Assembly: GCF_000002875.2 (NCBI RefSeq)
Contig: NC_009408.2
Coordinates: forward strand, 771,501-835,500
Origin: Leishmania infantum JPCM5
Lineage: Eukaryota > Euglenozoa > Kinetoplastea > Trypanosomatida > Trypanosomatidae
Length of the DNA: 64,000 bases
Direction of reading: 5' to 3'
The notes below the pieces were generated by a model, which was given only the letters and a program-made list of their open reading frames with translations, was not told the DNA's origin and ran no database searches. The translations under genes and the position numbers were made by a program. Shown here piece after piece: positions 1-9,808 of the stretch (position 1 is its first letter; each line of letters starts with the position of its first letter).

Positions 1-25
1 TCGACCCCCTCTTCGCCAAGTCGAC

Positions 26-3000
26 TCAGTAGCCGGTCTCCTGCACGAGCGACTTGTACGTGGCGGCTACCGCACCCCGCAGACTCCGCGCCGGCTGCAT
101 GGAGCCTCGCTGCGCGTCTTCGTTCGCCGACTCCCCGGCGTTGGCTGCTCGAGCGGCAGGGGGGTCAATCTCCAGCATGTCGTACAGCTCATTGCGCGCA
201 GCCCTCGTGCGCGCAGCGTCGCTGCCGTCCCACTGCACCAGCATGAGGTGCGCCATCGCGCGCCTGCACCCCTCCAGCGGGAGGCCTGCTGGGGCGAGCG
301 CGCCGGAGGTCAACACTAGCAGCGACGCGTAGAGGTCTGAGGCCACTTTGGCCCGTACCTTGGGGTAGCGGCTGGCAATCATCGTCAGCGCAAGCGTCCA
401 CGCACCGCGCCGCACCTCGACGTCAGGGCTTCGGCACACGTTCGTCAAGAGTGGCACCATCGCCAGCAGCACGATGATGTTCAGCGCAAAGTGCTTCAGT
501 TCCTTTCGCAGCATCTCCAGCACTGCGCGGTGCTGCTCGACAGCAAAGACGCTCTCGTTGATGAGCAGGTCCAGGACGCGGCTGGCCGGCTTCAGCATGC
601 GCTCTTCATGCTCGTGGGCCACAAGGACGTCCATGAGACACGCAGACAGGCGCTGCGGCAAGGCAGCCGAGGCTTCAGCGCTCGTCGCGTGGTCGCCATG
701 GAAAGCGCTGAGCAGCGCCGCCGCAGCCGGCCTGCGCACGTGCTCGGAGAGGTCACCCGCAGCCACGACGAGGCCCTCCATCGCGGCGTGGGCGAGGCTC
801 ACAGGACAGTGTATCAGCACGAACGGGCCAATGCAGCTGATGACCTGCTGCGTATTGTTCCAGGCGAGGGGTTCGCCGCGCTCGCCACCAGCGTCGCTGT
901 CTTCACCGGTAACATGGGTCACCAAGCGCCGAAGGTGTGCCCGAAACAGCGCCACCTCTGCCTTGATACTGAGCTCGTAGTTACTCAGACCCACATCCTT
1001 GTCCGTCCCTTCGGCCCACAACGCCTTGTCGCATGGTTCGTCCAGCAGCACGCGCGTCAGCACACCTCCGGCCACAGCCCGTACACGGTCGAGCTTCTCC
1101 AAGATACATCGCACCACGCCTTGCAGCACACGCATCGTGGTGGCCGCCGTGCAGAGCGGGACTGCCGCAGCGGCTGTGAGGCCGTACGTCAGCAGAGAGG
1201 GAAGTCCCTCAAGCACGGCCAGCCGCACAAACGAGCCGACGTCGCCGCGCTTGTCCGTCGCGTAGTCCTGCAGTGCTTGCAGCACTGTTTCCTCCATTAC
1301 CGTGGTGTACCACGCCGGCGTCACAGGTGGCGCGCCGGGGTCGATGCGGACGAGCACCTGCGCGAGCGAGCGCACCGCGTTGCGGCGGACATGAGCGTCC
1401 GCCAGCTCCGGGTTCTGCAGGTCCTCGGCGCTCAACAACGAGGCGCGCTGCAGCACGGGGAGAAACGCTTCGAATGCGAGAGGGGCTGATGCGCCACTGG
1501 TGGGCCCGTCGGCACTTGTCATTGCCCCTGGCGCCCACGGCGCATTCAGCAGCGTCGCAGGCAACCCACCTACCGCGGCGAGAAAGCCGCGCCGACTCAG
1601 GACACGCTGCGCCGGCAAGCAGCCTTCGTACACCTCCATCAATACCTTGCCGTGAAAGGATGGGAGAAACTTCACGAAGTATGTCTGCGCCACCGCGCAG
1701 AAGGTGTCCGCAGCGGCGTGCTGCACCCAGTCCAAAATGTTGTCCCACGAGTCCTTTAGAAATGCAAAGACGACGGCGAGGGTCCGCACCTTGTCTACCC
1801 GCCCACCAACTCGTCTCACCTCCACCGTGTTCGGCAAGGGCAGGGACTGGCCAGCAATGGCTTGCAGCATGACGCAGCATGCTTGTCGGATGTGCGTGCC
1901 ACCGCGCGCGCTAAAGCCACGAGACCCCTCAAGAGTTGCCAGCATACCAATAAACTGCACTATGTGACCCTCGCTCCACGCAGACGGCGTGAGGTTGCGG
2001 ATGAGCTCCGCGATGGCGAGGATGGCGCCATGACGCGTCGCCACTGTCGTGTCCTCGACTCGCCTCAGCAGCTCCGGCAGCACCTCCTCGAGAATCGTAG
2101 CGGCAGGCTCACGGATGGCAACGAGCCCGAGCGCGATGGCGGCCATCTGGCGCACATTGCGGTCCCAATGCAGCAGCTTTGCACCAACGAGCTCCCGCAG
2201 CATCCCATCTCGGTACGTGTCGTACTGCGCGATCACCGGCGCCACTACCGTGTACGCGTGCCGCAGCGAGGCAAGCGAAAAGAAGTCCACCGCCGTCACC
2301 AGCTCGATACCGTGCTCAAAGTTGCCGAGACGACCCACGCACTCCTGAAAAGCGGCAGCCGCTGCGCGGCGCACGTTCACCTCACGATCGAAAAGCGCCG
2401 TAACCACAAGCGCGACGCTCAGCTGGCGCACGTGGATGACGAGGTCTTCAGCGTCGTAGGCGCGCGCCACGGACCAGCAAGTGTAGCACGCGGCATCCCG
2501 CACGTGCGCTCCTACGCTGTAGGTGCCCCTGCTGAGGTCGTACGCCAGGCCCTCGGCAACCAATGGCACCACCTTTGACAGCAGCGCCGTACCCACGAGG
2601 CCGCGGCGGCACAGCTCGGCGATCGTAAGGAGGCCGCCGTGCCAATGGGCGTCGCTGTACGCGTTTCTGAATACCTTTAGTACCTCCCCCATGACCTCCT
2701 CGGCAAACACCGCAGGTAGTCGCTCGCAGACGCGACCGATGCCCTTGGCTGCGCTCCAGCGCACTACTGTGTCCTTGTGCCCAACGGCCTGGAGAAGAAG
2801 CCCAATCCCAGTCTCAAGGCTTTCCTCGTCTCCGTCCAGCCCGTCGATCTTGTCTTCATCGACGGCGTCCCTGCCCGCCTCTTCCTCCTGCCGCGCGCTC
2901 AGCTGCGCCGCGCCCTCGGCAGCCGCAACGCCGAGGTTGGCGCTGAGGGAGGCAATGTGCCGGCTGTAGCGCCACTCGGCTCGGCGGCGTTTCAACATGG

Positions 3001-4363
3001 ACAGCACCAGCCGCTGGCCCACCTTTGTCGCTGTCTTGCAGAGGAGGCTATCGTTGAGGTGTTGCTCAAAGACGGCCGCCACACACGCCAGCAGGCGAGG
3101 TGCGAAGCCGACGAGCTCCTCCCGTCGTCCGAGCTTCATAGTCTTCGCAATCGCGAGCAGCACGCCAGGCAGTAGGAAAGGCTGCGACAAGAGTGAGCTG
3201 AAGGTGTTCTGCGTCCCCTCGGCGAGGAAGGCCCACGGAGCCCCTGGCGGCACCACCGTCGCCGCCCCGCCAACACCCACGGTCGCGGTGGGCGAGGTGG
3301 ATTCCAGAATGAAGTTTGCAAAGTCGAAGAAGAGCCCTCGATGCCGTGCACTGTCGGGCCGAGTGAGCAGGCGGGCGACGAGGAGGGCCGCCGCCTCGCG
3401 ACACTTGGACGTGTCGGCGAGGAAGCGGCTTGCTGTGACAAGGGTGGCGTCTGAGAGCGGTAGCCGTCGAACCGCCGCCGAGCCGCCGCCTTCCTCGGCG
3501 GAGTTCGTGTCGACAAGGGCTAGAGAGAAGGGCACGAGGACGAGATTCGAGAGCCACAGCAGCAGGCAGTAGCGCACCTCCCACTCGCGCTGCCGCGTCG
3601 CGTCGGCCACCCACAGCTGCAGCGTGTAAAAGACGTCTTCGTAGTGCCCCACGTTATTGGGGAAGTGGCTCGTACAGCACTTTTCTCCAGCGGTCTTGAC
3701 GACGCTGTAGAGGGCCTTGCACACTACGTGCAGCGGGGTCTTGGGTGCGTCCGCATCGAACATGGTCAAGTCCTGACCCAGCGCACTCGCCACCACCAGC
3801 GTCTGCGTCGCCGCCGCAGACGCCGGTGGTGCCGATGCCGCCCCGGCAACGGTGGACGATGTCAAGGCTTCCCCAGCACCCGCAGCTGCCGTAGGCGACT
3901 CTCCCGCTCCCGACCCCGCTTCGCGTGCCCACACCTCCGCGGCGTTGGGCAGATAGCGGAGAAGCAGGTCCACGAGAGGCTGTATCAGCATCTCCAGGTA
4001 CGGGTACAAGAGATGCGGGCTGTTCTGGTAGCGGTCGACAATCTTCGCGAAGCGATCTTCCAACATGGCAGCCACTCCGTTCGGGTCCTGGCCGACAGAG
4101 GGCAAAAGCTGCTTATTTGTCGGCGGCAACAGCTCTGCAGCGCGCGCGAGCAGAGCGGCACACTCCGCCTCCTCCTCGAAGAAGGACGGGTCGCACGCCT
4201 CTTCGTCATCGTTATTATCTAGCATGCCCGTGTCCGAAGCGACAGCTGTGTCCTCCTCAGCGTTGGGCACATCGCCTGCGCTGACCATCGTCGCCGCTGG
4301 CGCGGGATCACTCGCATCCGCCCGCGCGTCCATTGGCGTTTTCTCCACGTGAGGTGACGGCAT
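26..4363 (-). CDS. TBCD: Tubulin-specific chaperone D (tubulin folding cofactor D)
   Basis: The 1,445-residue protein is built of HEAT/ARM-like helical repeats. It carries the signature segment of cofactor D near the middle (YDLSRGTYSVGAHVRDAACY, followed by CWSVARAYD), which matches the 'GxNVRDAACYxCW' block of human TBCD. Members of the family capture beta-tubulin and assemble or dismantle the alpha/beta heterodimer with cofactors C and E and Arl2 in the cytosol. The start is the ATG at 4363. The open frame continues upstream without another ATG, and a pyrimidine tract ending in AG lies 6 nt before it. The protein is longer than the roughly 1,200-residue animal form; the extra length is partly an acidic, low-complexity N-terminus (about residues 1-60) and an Ala-rich insert. 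It is the last gene of the window in transcription order. I am confident of the family and moderately confident of the exact start. Confidence 0.9.
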   Translation of the reverse strand: MPSPHVEKTPMDARADASDPAPAATMVSAGDVPNAEEDTAVASDTGMLDNNDDEEACDPSFFEEEAECAALLARAAELLPPTNKQLLPSVGQDPNGVAAMLEDRFAKIVDRYQNSPHLLYPYLEMLIQPLVDLLLRYLPNAAEVWAREAGSGAGESPTAAAGAGEALTSSTVAGAASAPPASAAATQTLVVASALGQDLTMFDADAPKTPLHVVCKALYSVVKTAGEKCCTSHFPNNVGHYEDVFYTLQLWVADATRQREWEVRYCLLLWLSNLVLVPFSLALVDTNSAEEGGGSAAVRRLPLSDATLVTASRFLADTSKCREAAALLVARLLTRPDSARHRGLFFDFANFILESTSPTATVGVGGAATVVPPGAPWAFLAEGTQNTFSSLLSQPFLLPGVLLAIAKTMKLGRREELVGFAPRLLACVAAVFEQHLNDSLLCKTATKVGQRLVLSMLKRRRAEWRYSRHIASLSANLGVAAAEGAAQLSARQEEEAGRDAVDEDKIDGLDGDEESLETGIGLLLQAVGHKDTVVRWSAAKGIGRVCERLPAVFAEEVMGEVLKVFRNAYSDAHWHGGLLTIAELCRRGLVGTALLSKVVPLVAEGLAYDLSRGTYSVGAHVRDAACYTCWSVARAYDAEDLVIHVRQLSVALVVTALFDREVNVRRAAAAAFQECVGRLGNFEHGIELVTAVDFFSLASLRHAYTVVAPVIAQYDTYRDGMLRELVGAKLLHWDRNVRQMAAIALGLVAIREPAATILEEVLPELLRRVEDTTVATRHGAILAIAELIRNLTPSAWSEGHIVQFIGMLATLEGSRGFSARGGTHIRQACCVMLQAIAGQSLPLPNTVEVRRVGGRVDKVRTLAVVFAFLKDSWDNILDWVQHAAADTFCAVAQTYFVKFLPSFHGKVLMEVYEGCLPAQRVLSRRGFLAAVGGLPATLLNAPWAPGAMTSADGPTSGASAPLAFEAFLPVLQRASLLSAEDLQNPELADAHVRRNAVRSLAQVLVRIDPGAPPVTPAWYTTVMEETVLQALQDYATDKRGDVGSFVRLAVLEGLPSLLTYGLTAAAAVPLCTAATTMRVLQGVVRCILEKLDRVRAVAGGVLTRVLLDEPCDKALWAEGTDKDVGLSNYELSIKAEVALFRAHLRRLVTHVTGEDSDAGGERGEPLAWNNTQQVISCIGPFVLIHCPVSLAHAAMEGLVVAAGDLSEHVRRPAAAALLSAFHGDHATSAEASAALPQRLSACLMDVLVAHEHEERMLKPASRVLDLLINESVFAVEQHRAVLEMLRKELKHFALNIIVLLAMVPLLTNVCRSPDVEVRRGAWTLALTMIASRYPKVRAKVASDLYASLLVLTSGALAPAGLPLEGCRRAMAHLMLVQWDGSDAARTRAARNELYDMLEIDPPAARAANAGESANEDAQRGSMQPARSLRGAVAATYKSLVQETGY

Positions 4364-4957
4364 CCTAAGCTGGGGAGAGACGTGAGAATAACAATAAGAA
4401 GGGGGCTGAGGGTCGAAGTGTCGCGCCGAACAAGTTAGCTGGATTGCTCTCGTGTGAATTGCTATGCCACAGATGATGGCCTTAGTCCGCCCTCCGTCTG
4501 TGTCAGTGCGTCTATGGCAGTGCTCGTTGCCCTGTGGGCTTGAGTGCGTCCGTGTGCTCGTGGGCTCGCGGGACGTCCCAGTGAGCAGCCCGACAACGCG
4601 ACATGTGTGAGTGAAACAAGTCAAAGATGGAGAGCGAGGTGAGGTAAGAGCGAAGGAGGCAACCGCTGAGATGGCGTGGGGGAGGCCGGCGTGCACCCCT
4701 GCGATCAGGAGAAGAGTTCAAGCTCGCAACATGGGGGGGGGGGGCGGATGGGGAGTGGCGCATGCAAGAGCACACGCCGCATGATGCCATGCACCACCTT
4801 GCAAGGCTCCTCGTCCGCGCGTTGCCCCCTCACTGCAAAGTGGCTACGCACCAGAGTGCCATTCGTTTCTAATCGCCAGTTCATCGCGCAGTCGCGTCCA
4901 TAGAATGGAAGGCACCTCCTTGTTTCTACGGTTTTGTTTCGCTAAGGGATATGCGAG
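4364..4957. other. Intergenic spacer: distal 3' UTR of the dehydrogenase gene and 5' flank of TBCD
   Basis: No gene seen. It contains a 12-G homopolymer at about 4733-4744 and the pyrimidine tract (minus strand) before TBCD. SIDER2 copy 1 begins at its right edge. Confidence 0.5.
4370..4371 (-). promoter_or_regulatory. Predicted spliced-leader acceptor AG for TBCD
   Basis: On the minus strand a T/C-rich run (about 4372-4400) ends in AG at 4371-4370, and the ATG at 4363 follows after six bases. A second AG at 4366-4365 is also possible. This signal decides the start against the longer open frame, which has only GTG codons. Confidence 0.6.
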
Positions 4958-5539
4958 CCCTGAACAGCGGGGTACAGCTCATACAGCGCATGGCATCTCA
5001 GGGCACGGTGCCCCCGCCCCCCACCCCCACCCACTCTGAGGGCGGAAGCCAAGCAGCTCCCAACCTAACCCTGCCAATGCCAAGCCCCTTCGCGTGGTGA
5101 CAGGGTCAAGCACCTACAAGGTAGGGGAGGCCAGAGCGATGCACCGCCACGGATGCCGGCGGCCCGGTCCTGGACAGGCGCTGCGTCGGAGCGGCCTGCG
5201 ACGGCGAGCACGCTTGTGCGCCACCCATATGACTAGGCAGTGTGCCAACACGTGACTCGAGCGCAGCTCAGCCGGCCCTCACACTGCCCACGGGGGCGAG
5301 GGGACCCTGAGCCACCGCGAAGGCGGAGGGGACGCGCCACGCGGCGGCGTGCGAAGTGGGTAGGTGGGGGGAGAGGTTGAGGCCGAGGGCATGCTCCGAT
5401 GGCTGAGGCGGCGCATCGCCCTGGCGCGTGTCGACGGCCGCTTCGCACCACACGACGGGCGGCGTGTGACAGGGCCCGGTGGCGGTAGCGCGTGGCGTTT
5501 CACCTCACGTGGTGTGCGGCAGACAAAAGCGGACACGCG
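4958..5539 (+). mobile_element. SIDER2-type retroposon, copy 1 (near full length, antisense to transcription)
   Basis: About 580 bp is shared almost base for base with 9431-9808, 36449-37045 and the reverse complement of 15483-16065. The left end contains the conserved block TCATACAGCGCATGGCATC; the right end finishes near GCAGACAAAA, a short A-rich tail. I recognise this as the Leishmania SIDER2 family, short non-autonomous relatives of ingi/L1Tc elements that sit in 3' UTRs and affect mRNA stability. It lies in the predicted 3' UTR of the dehydrogenase gene, reading opposite to that transcript. Its extreme left end (CCCTGAACAGCGGGG) matches copy 2 but differs from copies 3 and 4. Confidence 0.85.
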
Positions 5540-5718
5540 TTGAAGAGGAAAAGGATGCTGGGTGTGTGAGAATCGCCGGCACGCACACGCTCATGGAAAA
5601 ACGAAGCCAGCGTGAGGAAACGCAGGAAGCATACAGGAGCCAAAGAAGAGCCACGTGGTGGGGGGGCATGCATGCATGCGCATCTGCAGTTATGCACCAA
5701 CGTGCCTGTGTGCATACA

Positions 5719-6498
5719 CTACTTGGCTGCCATACGGGTTGCCCCGTCAAGGCGAATGCACTCGCCGTTCATGTATCGGTTCGAGAATAGAAAGAAGACC
5801 AGGTGCGCAAACTCCTCGGGCTTGCCAAGACGGGGCGGGTACGGGACAGTCGCTCCTAGTGCCGCACCCAAGTCGGGCGGCAGCAGTGGTGTCTCCATGA
5901 TGCCGGGGCAGATGGTGTTGACGCGAATGCGCTGCCCAGCAAACTCGCGGGCCAACGGCAGTGTCAGACTCACGATGCCGCCCTTGCTGGCTGCGTAGGC
6001 AGCCTGGCCGATCTGACCCTCGTAGGCCGCCACACTCGCGGTGTTCACCATAACGCCCCGGTCCTCATCAGCGCCGATCTGCGCGGCGTTTCTCTGCATT
6101 GCTTCGGCGGCCAGCCGGCATACGTTGAACGTACCAATCAGGTTCACCTGCACAGCCTTGCTGAAGAGGTCGAGGGGGTGAACGCCCTTCTTGCCTATGA
6201 CCTTCGCCGCTGGGCAGATGCCGGCACAGTTGACGACGCCGAAGAGCGGCTGGCCGGCGAACTCCTCCGCTGCCTTGATGGCCGCCTGCACCTCGGTCTC
6301 GCTACAGACATCTGTGGCAACAAACTTGCCATTGATCTCCTTCGACACCTGCTCACCCTGCGCCGCGTTGCGGTCCAGCAGCGTCACCTTGGCGCCCATC
6401 TGCGCAAGAAAGCGTGCCGTGGCGGCCCCGAGCCCGGAGGCCGCCCCTGTCACCAGGATCAGGCGGCCGGCAATCGACTGGATGGACTTGGCCTGCAT
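5719..6498 (-). CDS. Short-chain dehydrogenase, 3-hydroxyacyl-CoA dehydrogenase type 2 (HSD17B10-like)
   Basis: The 259-residue classical SDR has the Rossmann glycine motif TGAASGLG at residues 17-24, an acidic residue (D42) favouring NAD, and NCAG near 90-93. The catalytic set is S155, Y168 and K172, the same numbering as human HSD17B10. The blocks NTASVAAYEGQIGQAAYAAS and the C-terminal GECIRLDGATRM are close to HSD17B10, the mitochondrial NAD-dependent short-chain 3-hydroxyacyl-CoA dehydrogenase that in animals is also part of mitochondrial RNase P. No long mitochondrial presequence is obvious. The ATG at 6498 is the first in frame; the 16 upstream codons begin with TTG. A strong pyrimidine tract and AG lie within a few bases of it. 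Its 3' UTR carries SIDER2 copy 1. Confidence 0.9.
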   Translation of the reverse strand: MQAKSIQSIAGRLILVTGAASGLGAATARFLAQMGAKVTLLDRNAAQGEQVSKEINGKFVATDVCSETEVQAAIKAAEEFAGQPLFGVVNCAGICPAAKVIGKKGVHPLDLFSKAVQVNLIGTFNVCRLAAEAMQRNAAQIGADEDRGVMVNTASVAAYEGQIGQAAYAASKGGIVSLTLPLAREFAGQRIRVNTICPGIMETPLLPPDLGAALGATVPYPPRLGKPEEFAHLVFFLFSNRYMNGECIRLDGATRMAAK

Positions 6499-7560
6499 GA
6501 CTCTCTCGACAGCAATAGCAAAAAGGAGGGAAGAACGACTTGGCAATGCAGCGGGAACGCGTTCAGCAGTGGAGGAGAAATATGTGAATGTGCAGGCGCG
6601 TGAAGGCAGGGAGGGAGAGGGGAGGGGGGAGAGAGAGCCAACACGGAGAGGCGGCGAAGACAGAGAGGAGCGGCGCTCAGTCGCGCGCGTCTTTCGCAGT
6701 GGTGCGGCTCAATGCAGCCAAATAGCCGTGCCGCTGTTGTCGCTGTCTGTCCGTCAAAGGGGGAGAGGAGGGTGAGAAGGGGCTCTGCCAGGAAGCGGAT
6801 ACAGAAGGCCGAAGGGAAGGGAGAGTGTTGGGGCAACGGCAAGGGCAAGAGAAGAAACCAAGTCACATGCCGTTGCGGAGAGCTGCGGGCCTGATTCGCC
6901 GTAGAGGGAAGGCTGAGGGGTGGGGGAGGAGATAGAACGAGAAGCGAAGAGAATCGGGGGGAGAGGGGAAAGGGCGATCGCGAAGACACTGGACTCTTTG
7001 CCACGATGGTGGGCACGCGCACCTGCACGCAGATCTACGTGAAGGCGTGTATATGCATGTGTGGGGGGAGGGGGGAGGTTGCCGCCTGCACTGCGTGTAG
7101 CAAAGGGTGGGTTCGGGTGCCTTGAGTGTATGTCGCGGCCCCACTTCCCGCAGGTCGAGCACCGAGTGCATACAGAGCGGCATGCAGTCATGTCTCTATC
7201 CACCCTCTGCGAGCTAGTGCTGAAGATGTAGAGCAGCACGCGTGCTCGGCTGCCTTATCGACCGTCGATACACCTTACCTGTTGCTCTTCTTGTCAGCTT
7301 TATCAAGCATTGCACCCCCACTCCGTCCTTCGCCACCCATGAAGCCCTCACACCCGTGGAGCACCGGAGGGAGAGGGGGAGACATGCTTAGGCAGCATGA
7401 CGGACATAGAGGAAGGGGGAAGGGGGGCTGAACAAAACGCCGCTTTCTCACCTACGCTAGCAGACCAGTGCGCCTGCGCACGCACCCGAGACAGACAGAC
7501 ACGCACACACGAGAGATACCCCCACCCGATATACGGCGACACAAACCATTTGCTGGTTGG
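6499..7560. other. Gene-free spacer (3' UTR of BolA-like gene and 5' flank of dehydrogenase)
   Basis: About 1.06 kb without a credible gene. On the minus strand it is rich in CT runs and C homopolymers. Apparent open frames here translate to Pro/Ser/Leu-rich low-complexity sequence and lack ATG starts. Confidence 0.5.
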
Positions 7561-7827
7561 TTACTTGCTCTTGGTGTTGAGCGTGAAGCCGTGTATGGCG
7601 CTTATTTCCTCCTTCAAGACGCTGTTGACGAGACGATGCTGCTGAATGAGCGACTTGCCCTGGAAGACCGGCGATACGATGTCAATGTTAAAAAAGCTGC
7701 CGCAGCCGGCGCTGACATCGACGACACGGATGGACTGGACGGGCTTCAGGGCCGCGCTCGACTCCAGCTTCGCCTGGATGTCGGCTGCCGTGTAGGCGGC
7801 GAGGAGGCGTGGCGCAACTCGAAACAT
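7561..7827 (-). CDS. BolA-like protein (BOLA3-type, probably mitochondrial)
   Basis: The 88-residue protein has a full BolA domain from about residue 15: [18 protein letters not shown], then the helix containing [14 protein letters not shown] and the closing HGFTL. The GCGSFF segment and the invariant H of the 'HGL' region are as in human BOLA3 (SGGCGAMY..., QQHQMVNQALKEEIKEMHG). BOLA3 works with glutaredoxin 5 and NFU1 in delivering Fe-S clusters in mitochondria. The N-terminus [12 protein letters not shown] is Arg-rich and amphipathic, consistent with a presequence. The ATG at 7827 follows a pyrimidine tract with AG at 7845-7844. An in-frame ATG at 7899 (start [10 protein letters not shown]) would add 24 residues and also has an AG just before it, so the longer form cannot be excluded. 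Confidence 0.85.
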   Translation of the reverse strand: MFRVAPRLLAAYTAADIQAKLESSAALKPVQSIRVVDVSAGCGSFFNIDIVSPVFQGKSLIQQHRLVNSVLKEEISAIHGFTLNTKSK

Positions 7828-8689
7828 AAACGCCCTCGGTAGGCTGAGGAAAGCGTAGTTGGGGAGAATCTGTAGATGGAACCTGAGAAAGATGCCCATA
7901 CTGCGTGAGGGGGTCGCCGGCGGAGGTGGCAGTGGCGGTGTTGATGCGGGAGAGCAAGGGGTGGGAGGGGCTAGACGAATAGGTAGAGGGTGTGAGGAGG
8001 CAAGCATTGGAGGACGGAAAAGGGCGGACAGCGTCACTGCCGTTGGCACCCCATGACTTCTCCTCCGTATTGTGCGCGCTCTCTCCCTTGGGTTTGTCGC
8101 ATCGTTGCCCTTTACTCCTTCGTTTTGCGAGCGGGTGCTGGGAGGGAAGATGGAAGGATAGGGTAGTCGCAGCGTTGCTTCGCGCGTAGGTGGTGCCCAT
8201 CACACAATCCACAGACGACTGTCTCGGCTGGGCCGGCCTGCGATTGTGATCGAGTCACGTGATGGCCCGTGGAGAGAAGTGGAGAGAAAAACGGGAAGCC
8301 CAACAACACCAGCCAGGACCACCGCGGCGGCGACTCATGCACCTTGTAATGAACGATGGAGAAGGCCTAGTAAAGGCGTCCACGCCTCCCGACAGCTGAG
8401 AGATGGCAACGCTTGTGCGCCGCCTTCTCTGTGCTGGCGTCGATTGCCGATGCAGCCGATCGCACCGCATCCAACGCGCTCGGCAGCATCAGCCCCCTTC
8501 ACAGCCACAGCAGGGCCGACAGAGGCTTGTCTGCCGCTCCCCGCGCTATACGCCAGATCCGCGGGGCGCTGCTGCAGGCGGCGCTGCTTTGCTTCCTCTA
8601 ACGGCATCTCCACCCAGAAGAAACTGTCCCCGCAGACACCACTCCTACCCCCCACCACCCCCAGCACTGCCACCGCCGATCGGCGGGCC
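7828..8689. other. Spacer between BolA-like gene and the broken gene
   Basis: About 0.86 kb. No intact gene is seen. Around 8550-8690 the minus strand still has fairly coding-like composition in a frame different from the neighbouring broken gene (containing SFFWVEMPLEEAKQRR), but without a convincing start or end. Confidence 0.35.
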
Positions 8690-9181
8690 TTACGTCATTG
8701 CCTCGTGCGCAAGAAACTCCAGCCAGTCCACGTGGAGCTGCTTTACCCACGCCTTGCTCACAAGCTGCGCAGTGCGGCTAATGTGCAGCTCGTTATGCGA
8801 GCGCTGGCGAAGATTCTAGTACTGGGTGCGCTATACTACTGCCGTCACACGCGTGTAGTCGGCCTCAGAGGAGAGCCGCACTCCATTTGGCAGCGGTGTA
8901 CGGGTGATGCAGGTGCTGGAGAAGCGCAGAATCATGCGGAAGGCCTGGAGCAAACGCACCACAGCGAGTCCATTGGCCTGCATCTGTGCAGCCTTCTTCA
9001 TGGTGAGAGGCAGCGCCTGCCAGTTCCCTCCTCGACGTCGCAGAGGGATGCGCCACTGGGCGTAGTTGTGGCAGTACTCAAGCAGGTCATGGTGCGACAG
9101 ATTGCCGTCGCAGCGACCGCGGTACGCCTCCTCGCTGAGAGCGTGACGGTCGCTAGCGTGCTCGTTCCAGGGTGGTGTGAT
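8690..9181 (-). pseudogene. Broken gene: conserved-looking frame with two in-frame TAGs and no ATG
   Basis: One reading frame runs 164 codons from 9181 to a TAA at 8690-8692. It is interrupted by TAG at 8831-8833 and again at 8816-8818. On both sides of the stops the translation looks like real protein rather than UTR. The upstream part includes LLEYCHNYAQWRIPLRRRGG and MQANGLAVVRLLQAFRMI. The downstream part includes NELHISRTAQLVSKAWVKQL and DWLEFLAHEAMT. Where a start would be expected, just after a pyrimidine tract and AG, the in-frame codon at 9181-9179 is ATC, one base from ATG. I do not recognise the family. The simplest reading is a gene that lost its start and gained two stops. A sequencing error cannot explain all three defects easily. 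Confidence 0.55.
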
Positions 9182-9430
9182 GTGCGGCGGAAGAGCTAGA
9201 GGAAACACGCTAGAGATGTGAAAGCAGCGCTCGTGTGCCTCATGATCCAAACGTAGACACCGCTGCGTCTCCTGGCGGGTGTGCGCATTGGCAGGGGCGC
9301 TATACTCCATCGGTGCGTAGGTAAGGGCGCTCGAGGCTCCATGCATCGAGGGATGGCAGGCGATGACAGAGGGTACTGAAGAGCCTCGCTATGAAGTCCC
9401 TCTGTTCTCTTCACAGCAGTGCTTTCGCGG
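9182..9430. other. Short spacer between the broken gene and SIDER2 copy 2
   Basis: No gene seen. It contains the minus-strand pyrimidine tracts and AG dinucleotides that would have served the broken gene. Confidence 0.4.
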
Positions 9431-9808
9431 CCCTGAACAGCGGGGTACAGCTCATACAGCGCATGGCATCTCAGGGCACGGTGCCCCCGCCCCCCACCCC
9501 CACCCACTCTGAGGGCGGAAGCCAAGCAGCTCCCAACCTAACCCTGCCAATGCCAAGCCCCTTCGCGTGGTGACAGGGTCAAGCACCTACAAGGTAGGGG
9601 AGGCCAGAGCGATGCACCGCCACGGATGCCGGCGGCCCGGTCCTGGACGGGCGCTGCGTCGGAGCGGCCTGCGACGGCGAGCACGCTTGTGCGCCACCCA
9701 TATGACTAGGCAGTGTGCCAACACGTGACTCGAGCGCAGCTCAGCCGGCCCTCACACTGCCCACGGGGGCGAGGGGACCCTGAGCCACCGCGAAGGCGGA
9801 GGGGACGC
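9431..9808 (+). mobile_element. SIDER2-type retroposon, copy 2 (3'-truncated)
   Basis: It is nearly identical to the first 378 bp of copy 1, including the same CCCTGAACAGCGGGG head. It stops abruptly after GGAGGGGACGC, so about 200 bp of the right part, including the A-rich end, is missing. It lies in the predicted 3' UTR of the L26 gene, antisense to it. Confidence 0.85.

Noticed and set aside
4364..4696. 111-codon N-terminal extension of tubulin cofactor D
   Set aside because: Begins at GTG, translates a UTR-like sequence, and is cut off by the acceptor AG at 4371-4370.
5479..5790. Short open frames that recur at all near-full-length SIDER2 copies
   Set aside because: They are frames of the retroposon, which is non-coding; recurrence comes from repeat identity.
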